The position numbers and the translations under genes are program-made. From positions 1 through 64,000 of the forward strand of contig JADJCR010000007.1 of NCBI GenBank assembly GCA_016703125.1: 64,000 nt of DNA, written 5' to 3'. The notes beneath the pieces were generated by a model, which was given only the letters and a program-made list of their open reading frames with translations, had not been told where the DNA came from and made no database searches. Of the stretch, positions 42,718-50,728 are shown in pieces. This DNA comes from Micrococcales bacterium. Its GTDB lineage: Bacteria; Actinomycetota; Actinomycetes; S36-B12; UBA10799. How positions within the stretch are numbered: the stretch's first letter is position 1; every line of letters begins with the position of its first letter.

Positions 42718-43878
42718 TCAGCCGCGGCCGCCCGGCTCCGGCACGACGAAGCCATCCCGGTCGGCGCCCAGGCTGAGCAGCGTCCGCTTGGTGGTCCGGT
42801 AGGCCTCGAGCAGTCGCGGATCACCGCCGGTCCGTGGCAATGCGCTCACCAGGTCGACGACCCGGGTCGGATGAGCCGCGTTGAAGGTGGGGTATCCGAC
42901 GGCGTCCGTGATCACGTAGGTGCCGTCGCCCTGCCGGCTGAAGGTGAACGACGTCGTGACGCCTTCACGGTTGCGGGGCCACGACTCGTACTGCCCGCTG
43001 ATCAGATTCCCGTGGCCGTACGCGATCCACATCCCGTGGATCTTCTCGACCGGCTGCACGACGTGGACATGATTCCCGATGACCAGATCCACCGTCCCAC
43101 TGGCGGCCAGCCGCTGGGCTATGCGGCGTTGGCGAGCGCTCGGGCGGGCCACATTCTCGTCCCCGGCGTGCATCGAGACGATCACCACACGCGCACCGGA
43201 GACCCGGGCCGACTCGGCGTCGGCGATGACCTTGGCGGCAGACAGCGTGTTGCAGCACCAGGGCTTGTCCGGTGGGACCGAGTAGCCGTTGAAGTCACTG
43301 GTGTAGGCCAAGTGCGCGACCTTCACGCCGTGGACGTCGTAGATCATCGGCTTGCGCGACTCCGCCCGCGTCCTGGCCGTCCCGGCGTGCCCCAGCTCTG
43401 CAGCGGTCATGCCGTCGATGGTGCGCTCGACGCCGGCGAAGCCCTGGTCAAGAGTGTGGTTGCTCACCGTGGAACACCCGTCGTAGCCGGTGGCCTCGAT
43501 CGCGTCGACGATCTCCGGCGGGGTGGCGAACACCGGGTATCCGCCGAACGGCCCGGCGGGTGGGGCCAGGGTGGTCTCCAGATGGCAGATCGCCAGGTCC
43601 GCCGGCGCGATCCGCTTCCGGATCCCCGCGAGCTGTGGCCGGAAATCCATTTCGCCGCCGCCGGTCTGGGCGGCCTCGAGCCACTGTGTGTTGTGGATCA
43701 GTACGTCGCCGTTGGCCATCACCGTGAAGGAAGCCGGTCCTCGCGCAGACGCTGTGACCTGGCTTGGAGTTGGTGCGGCATCAACGCTGACCTCGGACGC
43801 GCAGCCGCAGATGGACAGTGCGACTGCCGCCGCGAGGCCAACCGAAATGGCAGGAACACGGCAAGGCGCCTGCCTCAT
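42718..43878 (-). CDS. CapA-like (PGA_cap) lipoprotein
   Basis: The 386-residue product has a lipoprotein signal (helix ending LSICGC) and a calcineurin-like CapA/PgsA fold: VMANGDVLIHN, CHLETTLAPPAGPFGGYPVF, VSNHTLDQGF, VSMHAGDE, and IGNHVHVVQPVE, all expected metal-site residues. It should sit on the outer face of the membrane and act on a polyglutamate-type polymer or a phosphoester; the substrate is unknown. The ATG is preceded by TAGGCT and six bases, a leaderless promoter. Confidence 0.85.
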   Translation of the reverse strand: MRQAPCRVPAISVGLAAAVALSICGCASEVSVDAAPTPSQVTASARGPASFTVMANGDVLIHNTQWLEAAQTGGGEMDFRPQLAGIRKRIAPADLAICHLETTLAPPAGPFGGYPVFATPPEIVDAIEATGYDGCSTVSNHTLDQGFAGVERTIDGMTAAELGHAGTARTRAESRKPMIYDVHGVKVAHLAYTSDFNGYSVPPDKPWCCNTLSAAKVIADAESARVSGARVVIVSMHAGDENVARPSARQRRIAQRLAASGTVDLVIGNHVHVVQPVEKIHGMWIAYGHGNLISGQYESWPRNREGVTTSFTFSRQGDGTYVITDAVGYPTFNAAHPTRVVDLVSALPRTGGDPRLLEAYRTTKRTLLSLGADRDGFVVPEPGGRG

Positions 43879-43884
43879 ACCTGG

Positions 43885-43890
43885 AGCCTA
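43885..43890 (-). promoter_or_regulatory. -10 element TAGGCT of a leaderless promoter (CapA-like gene)
   Basis: On the minus strand TAGGCT-CCAGGT-ATG gives the six-base spacing seen at other leaderless starts in this window. Confidence 0.5.
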
Positions 43891-43902
43891 CGCGGCGCCG
43901 GT

Positions 43903-45105
43903 TCAGTCTCGTCGTGGGTGCTGTGGGGGTTTGGTGGTGCGGGTGGTGCCCAGGGGGGCGGTGATGTGCAGGTCGAGGGCGTAGGTGGACTTGGTGTGGA
44001 TCTTCCAGTGTCCGAAGGTTTTGAGGCGGTGGTGGTACCGGCATAGGCAGACGAGCCCGTCGGCGCTGGTGTGCCCGGACAGTCGGTGGGGGATGACGTG
44101 GTCGGTGTCGGTGTATTCGGCCTTGCGGGTGCAGCCGGGCCACCGGCAGGTGAGGTCGCGGGCCCGGATGGCGTGGCGTAGTTTCTTCGGGATCTCGTAG
44201 CGGGTGCTGCCGGGGTCCAGGAGGACCCCGGTGAGCGGGTCGGTGACCAGCCGGGTCCAGCGGGCGTCGGGGGACCAGGCCAGATGCAGGGCCAGGGCGT
44301 GGGTGACCGGGGAGCCGTTGAGGTCCGCGCCGGCGGTTTCCACGCCCATCAGCATGTCGGCGGGGATGCTGATGGCCACGTGCACGTCCCAGGTGGTGCG
44401 GTCGGTGATCAGCCCGACCAGGGCGTCGGCGCGGCGCTGCTCCACGCTGCGGTTCGGGCCTTGGTCGTAGGGGTCCGGGTGGTGGTTGTTCGCGTAGTGG
44501 TCGAGGCCTTGGATGAACGCGTCGGCCTGTTCGGCGGAGATGTCGATGCAGATGCTGGACATGCCGTGCCCGCGCCGGATCAGGGCGACCCCGCGGCGGT
44601 CCAAGGCCTGTTTGCGCAGGGTTTCGTCGGGGTCGTGGTCGCAGGTCATGCGCAGCAGGTACCGGTGCAACTGGGCGGTGGTGTGCTCGGCGCCGTAGGC
44701 GATGGCCCGGGCTTCCAGGTGTTCGCGGGCCGGGTCGGGGACCTCGGCCAGCAGGTGCACGATCTTCAGGGCGCGGGTGCGGTCGATCAGCCCCTGGTGC
44801 AACCCGTCGAACACCAGCGGGCGGGACACCAGGTCCTCACAGCTGCCGACCAGGTGGGCAGCGGCCCGGCTGGACAGCCCGAGCAGCCACCCGATCTCCT
44901 CGGTGCCGGCCCCCCCGATGCCACGGCTGGCGGCCTGCGACCGGGCGGCCAGCTCGGCGACCCGCACCGCGTGGACCGCGTCGGCGCGCCTGCGGGCCTG
45001 CTCCGCGTCGTGCAGGTCGTCGAGGTGCCCCTGATCGTCGAGTGCCCGGAACACGGCCCTGAGCTGGTCCAGGGCCGCGGAGGGGGTAGGTCCGGTTCCG
45101 GGCAT
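43903..45105 (-). CDS. second DUF222/HNH endonuclease domain protein
   Basis: From ATG 45105 the product has 400 residues: a DUF222 helical domain (about 10-290, LDQLRAVFRALDDQGHLDDL through VETAGADLNG) and a C-terminal HNH motif with CRWPGC, DTDHVIPHRLSGH and LCRYHHRLKTF. It is clearly different in sequence from the member at 8540-9721, so the two are not a recent duplication. A LexA-type box overlaps the -10 element, and the start codon is only five bases from that -10, so the mRNA is probably leaderless and induced by DNA damage. Confidence 0.88.
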   Translation of the reverse strand: MPGTGPTPSAALDQLRAVFRALDDQGHLDDLHDAEQARRRADAVHAVRVAELAARSQAASRGIGGAGTEEIGWLLGLSSRAAAHLVGSCEDLVSRPLVFDGLHQGLIDRTRALKIVHLLAEVPDPAREHLEARAIAYGAEHTTAQLHRYLLRMTCDHDPDETLRKQALDRRGVALIRRGHGMSSICIDISAEQADAFIQGLDHYANNHHPDPYDQGPNRSVEQRRADALVGLITDRTTWDVHVAISIPADMLMGVETAGADLNGSPVTHALALHLAWSPDARWTRLVTDPLTGVLLDPGSTRYEIPKKLRHAIRARDLTCRWPGCTRKAEYTDTDHVIPHRLSGHTSADGLVCLCRYHHRLKTFGHWKIHTKSTYALDLHITAPLGTTRTTKPPQHPRRD

Positions 45106-45110
45106 ACCCC

Positions 45111-45116
45111 AGTATA
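45111..45116 (-). promoter_or_regulatory. -10 element TATACT of a leaderless promoter (second DUF222/HNH gene)
   Basis: On the minus strand TATACT-GGGGT-ATG. It overlaps the SOS box by two bases, a good position for repression by LexA. Confidence 0.55.
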
Positions 45117-45130
45117 GAACACATGTTCGA
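45115..45130 (-). promoter_or_regulatory. LexA (SOS) box
   Basis: The minus strand reads TCGAACATGTGTTCTA, one mismatch from TCGAAC-N4-GTTCGA, the LexA consensus of actinobacteria. It lies directly on the promoter of the second DUF222/HNH gene. Confidence 0.65.
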
Positions 45131-45401
45131 TACGGCGCGGGAGGATGTGGACAGCGTCGTGCCGGCTGCCCCTCGGTCACTTCGCGCCGTCGTCCTCAAC
45201 CCGGAGTCAGCGCATCGCAACACGTGGCACGTTGGGGTGCTGCGACTCTCGCCCTGCTGGACCGGGGAGGACGGCAGCCTGTTCAGCAGAGAGGTGATCC
45301 GAAAGGAACTGCGCCAGGATGCCCGGTGGAGTCTGGTCGTACCCACATCGATGGGGGTACGCATCACCCCGGAGGACCGGCAGCCCGTGCACATCGGTTA
45401 G
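45123..45401 (+). CDS. hypothetical small protein, weak support
   Basis: An open frame of 92 codons with G/C-rich third positions (LRAVVLNPESAHRNTWHVGV, then SLFSREVIRKELRQDARWSL) fills part of the gap after the second DUF222/HNH gene. The first ATG lies inside the SOS box, so the true start may be later. No family is recognised. It may be a gene remnant. Confidence 0.35.
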   Translation: MFDTAREDVDSVVPAAPRSLRAVVLNPESAHRNTWHVGVLRLSPCWTGEDGSLFSREVIRKELRQDARWSLVVPTSMGVRITPEDRQPVHIG

Positions 45402-45405
45402 CGCT

Positions 45406-45711
45406 TCATGCTGCAGGCGACGAGCGCGGAGACGCCTGGGGCCTGCGGTTCAACAGCATGGTCTCGTCGTGCCGATGGGTGGCGTAGTTCAGGGACACCA
45501 TGAACGTCGGGAACTCCCAGACGTACCACGGGCACTTGTTGCTCGTGGCTGTCTTCCACCGGATGCGGTAGTTATTCTCTGCGCCGTAGCCGAAGACGCT
45601 GGCGTCGATGTGGGGGCGGTACACGCGGCCGAACGAGTCGTCCCACTCCTGCGGGGTAAGTTCGTTGACCCCGAGGACCAGATGCTGGTCGCGCTCCTCG
45701 GGGAGGGTCGC
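45406..45711 (-). CDS. hypothetical protein, probably a 3' gene fragment
   Basis: The minus frame ending at 45406 has coding-like third positions and a protein-like sequence (VNELTPQEWDDSFGRVYRPH, then YRIRWKTATSNKCPWYVWEF and PTFMVSLNYATHRHDETMLL). The open frame continues upstream, but there it becomes the shadow of the SDR gene and its leader, and no start with a ribosome binding site is visible. The 5' boundary given is approximate. No family is recognised. Confidence 0.4.
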   Translation of the reverse strand, partial: ATLPEERDQHLVLGVNELTPQEWDDSFGRVYRPHIDASVFGYGAENNYRIRWKTATSNKCPWYVWEFPTFMVSLNYATHRHDETMLLNRRPQASPRSSPAA

Positions 45712-45820
45712 CGACCGGGCGTGGCCGGCGCTCCCTGCCAGTCCAGCGGTCAGGTGGCCGCGGCGGCAAGCGGTTGCCGCAGGTTGCCGCCGGTGTGGCG
45801 CGGCTGGCAGGGTGGCGGGC

Positions 45821-46624
45821 ATGACGCAACTGAACGGGGCACGGGTTCTCATCACCGGGGCCGCATCGGGGATCGGCCGGTTGATGGCGCTGGAAGCGGT
45901 CCGGCGCGGGGCGAGTGTGGTGGCGTGGGACCGGGATGCAGCCGCCCTGGCCGAACTGCCCGGCATGGAGACGGCGGTGGTGTATGTCACCGACCGGGAG
46001 GCGGTCTACGCGCAGGCCGCCCGCACCGGTGACGTGGACGTCCTCATCCTCAACGCCGGTGTCGTCAGCGGACGGCGGATCCTCGACCTGCCGGACGAGG
46101 CCATTGAGCGCACGATGGATGTCAACGTGCTGGCGCTGTTCTGGTGCACGAAGGCCTTCCTGCCCGGCATGGTCGAACGCGACCGCGGCCACATCGTCAC
46201 CATCGCCTCCCTCGTCGGGGCCACGCCCGTGCCGGGGCTGACCGATTATGTGGCGAGCAAGCACGCGGCCTACGGGTTCGCGGAGTCGCTGCGGACGGAG
46301 CTGGCGCAGGACGCACCGGGGGTGCGCACGACGGTGGTGCTGCCGCAGGTCATCGGCACCGGTATGTTCGCCGGCGCCAAGTCGCCGTGGTTCTTCCCGG
46401 AGTTGACGCCGGAGTACGCGGCCGCATCCGTTCTCACCGCAGTGGAGCGCAACCGGCAGCGGCTGCTGCTCAACCGGCCCGCGGTGTTGACCGCCTACCT
46501 CGTTCGGCCGCTGCCCCCAGGGATCTCGGACCGGATCTCGCGCTGGGCAGGTGCGTTCGACGGCATGGACACGTTCCACGGCCGCTCGGTCATTGAGCAG
46601 TCCGAGGAACGCCGCCCGGGATGA
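45821..46624 (+). CDS. short-chain dehydrogenase/reductase
   Basis: The 267-residue product has the classical SDR set: ITGAASGIGRLM nucleotide-binding turn, LILNAGVVSG, active-site Ser in IASLVGATP, and YVASK catalytic Tyr-Lys. The Asp at VAWDRD after strand 2 favours NAD(H). The pattern around GHIVTIASLVG and the PWFFPELTPEYAA tail resembles the SDR16C/retinol-dehydrogenase-like branch. It overlaps the following DJ-1 fusion gene by four bases (ATGA). Confidence 0.88.
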   Translation: MTQLNGARVLITGAASGIGRLMALEAVRRGASVVAWDRDAAALAELPGMETAVVYVTDREAVYAQAARTGDVDVLILNAGVVSGRRILDLPDEAIERTMDVNVLALFWCTKAFLPGMVERDRGHIVTIASLVGATPVPGLTDYVASKHAAYGFAESLRTELAQDAPGVRTTVVLPQVIGTGMFAGAKSPWFFPELTPEYAAASVLTAVERNRQRLLLNRPAVLTAYLVRPLPPGISDRISRWAGAFDGMDTFHGRSVIEQSEERRPG

Positions 46625-47649
46625 GCTCGGCAGTGAACGTCGATCTGCTTCTCTTCGAAGGCATGGACCTGATGGACTTCGCAGGGCCGTGGGAGGTGTT
46701 CCTGACCGCCAACCGGCTGTTGGCGCGGCAGGGGGAGGCGCCGGCGTTCTCGCCGGTGGCCTTCAGTGCCGACGGCATTCCGGTGGGCACCTATGGCGGG
46801 GTGCAGGTCTCGCCCACCGGAGCACCGCGCACCAACGGGATCCTCCTCGTCCCCGGGACTGTGGACGTGGCCACCGCGACCGCCGATGGCGACCTGGTGG
46901 GCCTCGTCAGTACGAGCGCGCAGGGCCGGGAGATCGTCGCCAGCGTGTGCACCGGGGCGTTCCTGCTCTCAGCGGCCGGGCTGCTGCCCAACGCCTGGAC
47001 CACGCACTGGGAGGATCTCGCGCAGCTCGGGCGACCCGGTGGCAGGCGGGCGCGGGTGGTGGACGCCGGTGCCCTCGTGACTGGCGGCGGGTTGGCCTGC
47101 GGGATCGATGTCGCCCTGCACCTCGTGGCCCGCAGTACCGACTCCGCGCTGGCCCGTCTCGTGGCCCGCCAACTGGACTATCCGTGGGACTACTACGGCG
47201 ATGACACCGGCGGCAGCGATCCGGTGGTGATCGAGCGGGAGGTCGCGGCCGGGCCCGCCGAGGTCTACCGACTATGGACCACGCAGACCGGCATCGAGCA
47301 GTTCCTCGGGGTGACCGCCGTGGTGGATGCCCGCGTCGGCGGGCCCTACGAGTACCAGTTCCTCGCCGACGCCCCGGAGGGGCTGCGCGGTGGTGAGGGC
47401 TGCCGGATCCTGGCGCTGGAACCGGACCGTTTGGTCGCCTTCACCTGGAACTCGCCGCCCGGGTTCCCGACCCGTGGCCAGCACACGTGGGTGGTCCTGA
47501 CTCTGACCCCTTCCCCCGGCGGCACACACGTGCGCCTCGCGCAGTGGGGACACGGGCAGGGACCGGAGTGGGACGCCAACCGGGAGTACTTCGCAGCGGC
47601 CTGGAGCCGCGTGCTGGACGCGTTGGCCGAGCACTGCGCGCTCACATGA
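46621..47649 (+). CDS. DJ-1/PfpI domain fused to an AHSA1/SRPBCC domain
   Basis: The 342-residue product has an N-terminal DJ-1/PfpI domain (about 5-185; VDLLLFEGMDLMDFAGPWEV opening, nucleophile-elbow Cys in ASVCTGAFLLS, and TTHWEDLAQL), the form seen in isonitrile hydratase-like and AraC-regulator sensor domains. A C-terminal AHSA1-type SRPBCC domain follows (about 200-340; VEREVAAGPAEVYRLWTTQ-like start, FTWNSPPGFPTRG, TWVVLTLTPSPGGTHVRL). The helix-turn-helix that usually follows the first domain is absent. The fusion suggests a small-molecule or stress-related role, but no reaction can be assigned. It is coupled to the upstream SDR. Confidence 0.75.
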   Translation: MSSAVNVDLLLFEGMDLMDFAGPWEVFLTANRLLARQGEAPAFSPVAFSADGIPVGTYGGVQVSPTGAPRTNGILLVPGTVDVATATADGDLVGLVSTSAQGREIVASVCTGAFLLSAAGLLPNAWTTHWEDLAQLGRPGGRRARVVDAGALVTGGGLACGIDVALHLVARSTDSALARLVARQLDYPWDYYGDDTGGSDPVVIEREVAAGPAEVYRLWTTQTGIEQFLGVTAVVDARVGGPYEYQFLADAPEGLRGGEGCRILALEPDRLVAFTWNSPPGFPTRGQHTWVVLTLTPSPGGTHVRLAQWGHGQGPEWDANREYFAAAWSRVLDALAEHCALT

Positions 47650-47941
47650 GGCGTTTCGGGATGGCCAGCAGCACCCGGTAGGACCCCGCGACCGGAACCG
47701 CGGTGAAGTCCGCGCCGGCGGGGTTGTCGGAGGTGGCGTCCATCGAGCCGCCACGCACCCGCGCCACCCGCTTCACGAGCCAGAAACCGGGGCGGTCGGG
47801 GTGCTCGAAACAGCGCACCTGCCCGGCTTTCGGGCGTCCATACGGCGTGGCCAGCAGCCCCTGACCTTCGACCAGGGTGGGCTCCATCGAACGGTCGGCG
47901 ACGACGAAACGGCGCAGGGGCTGCGCTCTTCCGGGGGGCAC
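47642..47941 (-). CDS. sodX: nickel superoxide dismutase maturation peptidase (SodX-like)
   Basis: Starting at GTG 47941, the 99-residue protein is a minimal S26-type signal peptidase: the nucleophile Ser in DRSMEPTL and the general-base Lys in WLVKRVARV are present. Unlike ordinary signal peptidases there is no membrane anchor. It is divergent from sodN, the known arrangement, and should remove the 14-residue propeptide of the dismutase so that nickel can bind. It converges with, and overlaps, the end of the DJ-1 fusion gene by eight bases. Confidence 0.85.
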   Translation of the reverse strand: MPPGRAQPLRRFVVADRSMEPTLVEGQGLLATPYGRPKAGQVRCFEHPDRPGFWLVKRVARVRGGSMDATSDNPAGADFTAVPVAGSYRVLLAIPKRLM

Positions 47942-47985
47942 CGCATGATTGTAGGGTCGAGAGGAATCCAACGAAGGAGTTGCAC

Positions 47986-48408
47986 ATGCTCGGCAGGCTG
48001 TTCGCATCCGCCACCATCGCCCACGCCCACTGCGACCTGTACTGCGGCGTCTACGACCCGGCGCAGGCCAAGATCGAGGCGCTGTCGGTGGTGAAGACCG
48101 CCAAGAAGTACCAGGACTCCGACGACGAGGCCTTCCGTACCCGCTGCATCTTCATCAAGGAGCAGCGCGCCGAGGAGGCCAAGCACCACCTGATGGTGCT
48201 GTGGGCGGACTTCTTCACCCCGGAGCACTTCGCGCAGTTCCCCGACCTGCACGAACTCTTCTGGAAGGCCATCCACCAAGCCGGTGAGGCCAAGAAGTCC
48301 ATGGATCCCGCCGTGGGCGAGCAGTTGGTCGCCTACATCGACGAGATCGCCGACATCTTCTGGCAGACCGCGAAGGCCAAGGACATGGGCGTGTACCCGC
48401 CTGCGTAA
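47986..48408 (+). CDS. sodN: nickel-type superoxide dismutase
   Basis: The 140-residue precursor starts at ATG 47986 with AAGGAG before it. A 14-residue leader (MLGRLFASATIAHA) precedes the nickel hook HCDLYCGVYDPAQ, in which His1, Cys2 and Cys6 of the mature chain bind nickel. The remaining four-helix body (KYQDSDDEAFRTRCIFIKEQ, HLMVLWADFFTPEHF) matches the family. It dismutates superoxide in the cytoplasm. A strong terminator follows. In Streptomyces sodN is nickel-controlled through Nur; I see no clear Nur site here. Confidence 0.95.
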   Translation: MLGRLFASATIAHAHCDLYCGVYDPAQAKIEALSVVKTAKKYQDSDDEAFRTRCIFIKEQRAEEAKHHLMVLWADFFTPEHFAQFPDLHELFWKAIHQAGEAKKSMDPAVGEQLVAYIDEIADIFWQTAKAKDMGVYPPA

Positions 48409-48417
48409 CCCCCGCAC

Positions 48418-48459
48418 AGCAGAGGACCCCCGCACCGGCAATGGCGGGGGTCCTCTGCT
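48418..48459 (+). terminator. bidirectional terminator, 16-base perfect stem
   Basis: AGCAGAGGACCCCCGC pairs perfectly with GCGGGGGTCCTCTGCT around a ten-base loop, between the convergent sodN and helicase genes. Confidence 0.85.
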
Positions 48460-48473
48460 GCACGTCTCGGCGG

Positions 48474-49704
48474 TCAGTGCCTGCGGGGTGCCCGGCGACG
48501 GCGGCCGCCCGGAGGGTGCCGGCTGCGCTGCCACCACGCGCTCGGAGCGCGGCGCCGGGGGGCCGACCAGTTCCCGGATGGCGGAGTGGCCTGGGGTGAC
48601 GCTGATCGTCGTGGGGAAGACCTCGGCCTGGCGCATCATCCGCTGCACGGGCCGGCGCTGATCGTGCGTGCCCACCGTGACGGCCATCCCGTCGGCTCCG
48701 GCGCGGGCCGTCCGGCCGCAGCGGTGCAGGTACGTCTTGTGCTCGGCCGGCGGGTCCACGTGCACCACCAGATCGATCCCGTCGACGTGGATCCCGCGGG
48801 CGGCGATGTCCGTGGCCACGAGGACCCGCACCGAGCCGTCGCTGAACGCCGCAAGGTTGCGCTGCCGGGCCGCCTGCGACAGGTTGCCGTGCAGGTCGAC
48901 CGCGGGGATGCCGGCGGCAGACAGTTGCCGGGCCAGCTTCTTCGCCGCGTGCTTGGTGCGTGTGAAGGCCAGCGCGCGTCGATGGCCGGAGACGAGTTCG
49001 CGCACCACCGCGTGCTTGTCCGCATCGTCGACGGTCAGCATGTGGTGGGTCATGGTCGGCACCGGGGCGCTGGCGGCGTCGACGTGGTGGGTCACCGGGT
49101 CGACGAGGTAGTGGCGCACGAGCACGCCGACAGCCCCGTCGAGGGTGGCGGAGAACAGCAGTCGCTGGCCGCGGGGGGTCGCGTTGAGCAGGCGCCGCGT
49201 GGCCGGCAGGAATCCGAGGTCGGCCAAGTGGTCGGCTTCGTCGAGCACGGAGATCTGGACGGCATCCAGACGGCAGTGACCCTGCTGGATGAGGTCCTCC
49301 AGGCGCCCCGGGGTCGCCACGACCACGTCCACGCCGTTGCGCAACGCGGTGACCTGGCGGCCCTGCGGCACGCCGCCGACGATCGTGGTCACTGTCAGCC
49401 CCGAGGCATCAGCCAGCGGCTGCAACGTGGCGGTGACCTGGGTGGCCAGTTCCCGCGTGGGGACGAGGATCATGGCCCGCGGGGCACCGGCACGACTGCG
49501 TCCGCCTTGCAGGCGCACGGCCACCGGCAGGCTGAACGCGAGGGTCTTTCCGCTGCCGGTGCGGCCGCGGCCGAGGACGTCTTTGCCGGCCAGTGCGTCG
49601 GGCAGGGTGTGGGTCTGGATGGGGAAGGGCTCGGTGATGCCCTGCGCGGCCATGGCCTTGCACAGGGCGGCGGGCACGCCGAGATCGGCGAACGAACGTG
49701 ACAT
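48474..49704 (-). pseudogene. DEAD-box RNA helicase with a frameshift in a C6 run near the 3' end
   Basis: From ATG 49704 all helicase motifs are intact: GRTGSGKT (Walker A), PTRELA, LDEADHL, SAT (FSATLD), TDIAARGIHVDGID and HRCGRTARAG. It unwinds RNA duplexes, as in ribosome assembly or cold adaptation. After GPPAPRSERV the observed frame runs through the terminator and antisense through sodN to 47773. Removing one base from the six-base run near 48556 gives GPRRRAPSAWWQRSRH and then a basic tail ending RRRRAPRRH with TGA at 48474, just before the terminator. That is the normal tail of such helicases. The catalytic core would be made either way. It is marked as disrupted, but a sequence error is quite possible. 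Confidence 0.75.
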
Positions 49705-49878
49705 GGTGGTTCCAATCGGATATGTGGCCGTGGATGCATGAGGCCGATATCAATCGGAACAGACAGGCGCCCGTCAAAGGGGTGCCGCTCACGACCGCAG
49801 CCGGGCAGGTTGCCCGGCTGGTCTGCTCCCACAGTAGCCCACGGGAGCATTGGGTGGGTCGTGAGGTGCGCCACACCC

Positions 49879-50400
49879 TCAGATGAACAGGATCTGTGCC
49901 CCGTCGGTCATCTCGATGAAGTCGGAGGCGTTGATGATCGCCTCGACGTCGTCGCGCAGGTCGGACTCGGTCAGCTTGTTCATGTCCGCCGACATCCGGC
50001 ACGCCCACAGGTGGCCGCCCGCGGCGACGATCTGATCGAGGAAGTCCGGCACCTCGGGGATGCCGAGGTCCGCGATCTGCTTCTTCATCATCTTCGTCGC
50101 CATCCCGGTCATGCCCGGCATGGGCGACAGCGCCTGCGGCATCTTCGTGTCGCGGCCCGGAAGGTGCATGGCGGTGTTCCCGACCGGCGAGAACTGCAGG
50201 TCCCACATCCGCGACTTCGTGATCATGTCGAAGCCCCAGAACGTGAAGAAGATGTGCGTCTCGATGCCCTCGCCGAGGGCGGCGTTGGCCAGGACCAGGC
50301 CGGGGTAGGCCATGTCCAGGTTGCCCTTGGAACAGATGAGGACGAACTTGCGATCGGTCTCTTCGTCGTCGCCGAAGTTCGGAATGATTGCGTCAGCCAT
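49879..50400 (-). CDS. DsrE/DsrF-like protein
   Basis: The ATG at 50400 follows GAGGAGC. The 173-residue product has the DsrE/F-like (peroxiredoxin-family) fold: KFVLICSKGNLDMAYPGLVL, ETHIFFTFWGFDMITKSRMW, and the late WACRMSADMNKL with a Cys in the place of the sulfur-carrying residue. Proteins of this type pass persulfide sulfur between partners. It is the last gene of the sulfur operon, ten bases after the TusE/DsrC-like gene. Confidence 0.85.
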   Translation of the reverse strand: MADAIIPNFGDDEETDRKFVLICSKGNLDMAYPGLVLANAALGEGIETHIFFTFWGFDMITKSRMWDLQFSPVGNTAMHLPGRDTKMPQALSPMPGMTGMATKMMKKQIADLGIPEVPDFLDQIVAAGGHLWACRMSADMNKLTESDLRDDVEAIINASDFIEMTDGAQILFI

Positions 50401-50410
50401 GGTCAGCTCC

Positions 50411-50725
50411 TCACACGCAGCCGTGCGGCTTGGGGACACCGGCGATGTAAGCCATCTTCTTCGCCGGCTTCTTCGGGAACAACTGGAACTGCTCTTTGGT
50501 GGGGAAGCCGCCGACGGTCTGCACGCGGCGGGTCGTGGCGGTCTCGCCCTTCTCCTTGTAGTCCTCGCGCAGCCACTTGATGACCTCCCAGTGGCGCGGC
50601 GTCATCTCGACACCGATGTTCGTGGCGAGTTCCTCAGCGATGTCCTCACTCCACTGGTCGTACTCGGTGAGGAACCCTTCGTCGTTGATCTGGACCTCGT
50701 GGCCCGCAATCGTCGCGGTGGGCAT
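50411..50725 (-). CDS. TusE/DsrC-like sulfur carrier
   Basis: The 104-residue product matches the family in the N-terminal GHEVQINDEGFLTEYDQWSE, in HWEVIKWLREDYKEKGETAT, and in the conserved C-terminus PKPHGCV with the essential penultimate Cys. The second Cys of true dissimilatory DsrC, eleven positions earlier, is replaced (MAYIAG), so it is TusE-like. GGAAG precedes the ATG. It should carry sulfur as a persulfide between the DsrE-like protein and another partner. Confidence 0.88.
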   Translation of the reverse strand: MPTATIAGHEVQINDEGFLTEYDQWSEDIAEELATNIGVEMTPRHWEVIKWLREDYKEKGETATTRRVQTVGGFPTKEQFQLFPKKPAKKMAYIAGVPKPHGCV

Positions 50726-50728
50726 TTC

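Noticed and set aside
47773..48473. C-terminal extension of the DEAD-box helicase as a genuine domain
   Set aside because: It is the exact antisense of sodN and its leader, and a one-base change restores a normal ending before the terminator.
49705..49878. Structured leader before the helicase (imperfect inverted repeat around 49710-49758)
   Set aside because: Pairing of GTTCC and GATAT blocks is short and interrupted; not convincing without comparison to relatives.
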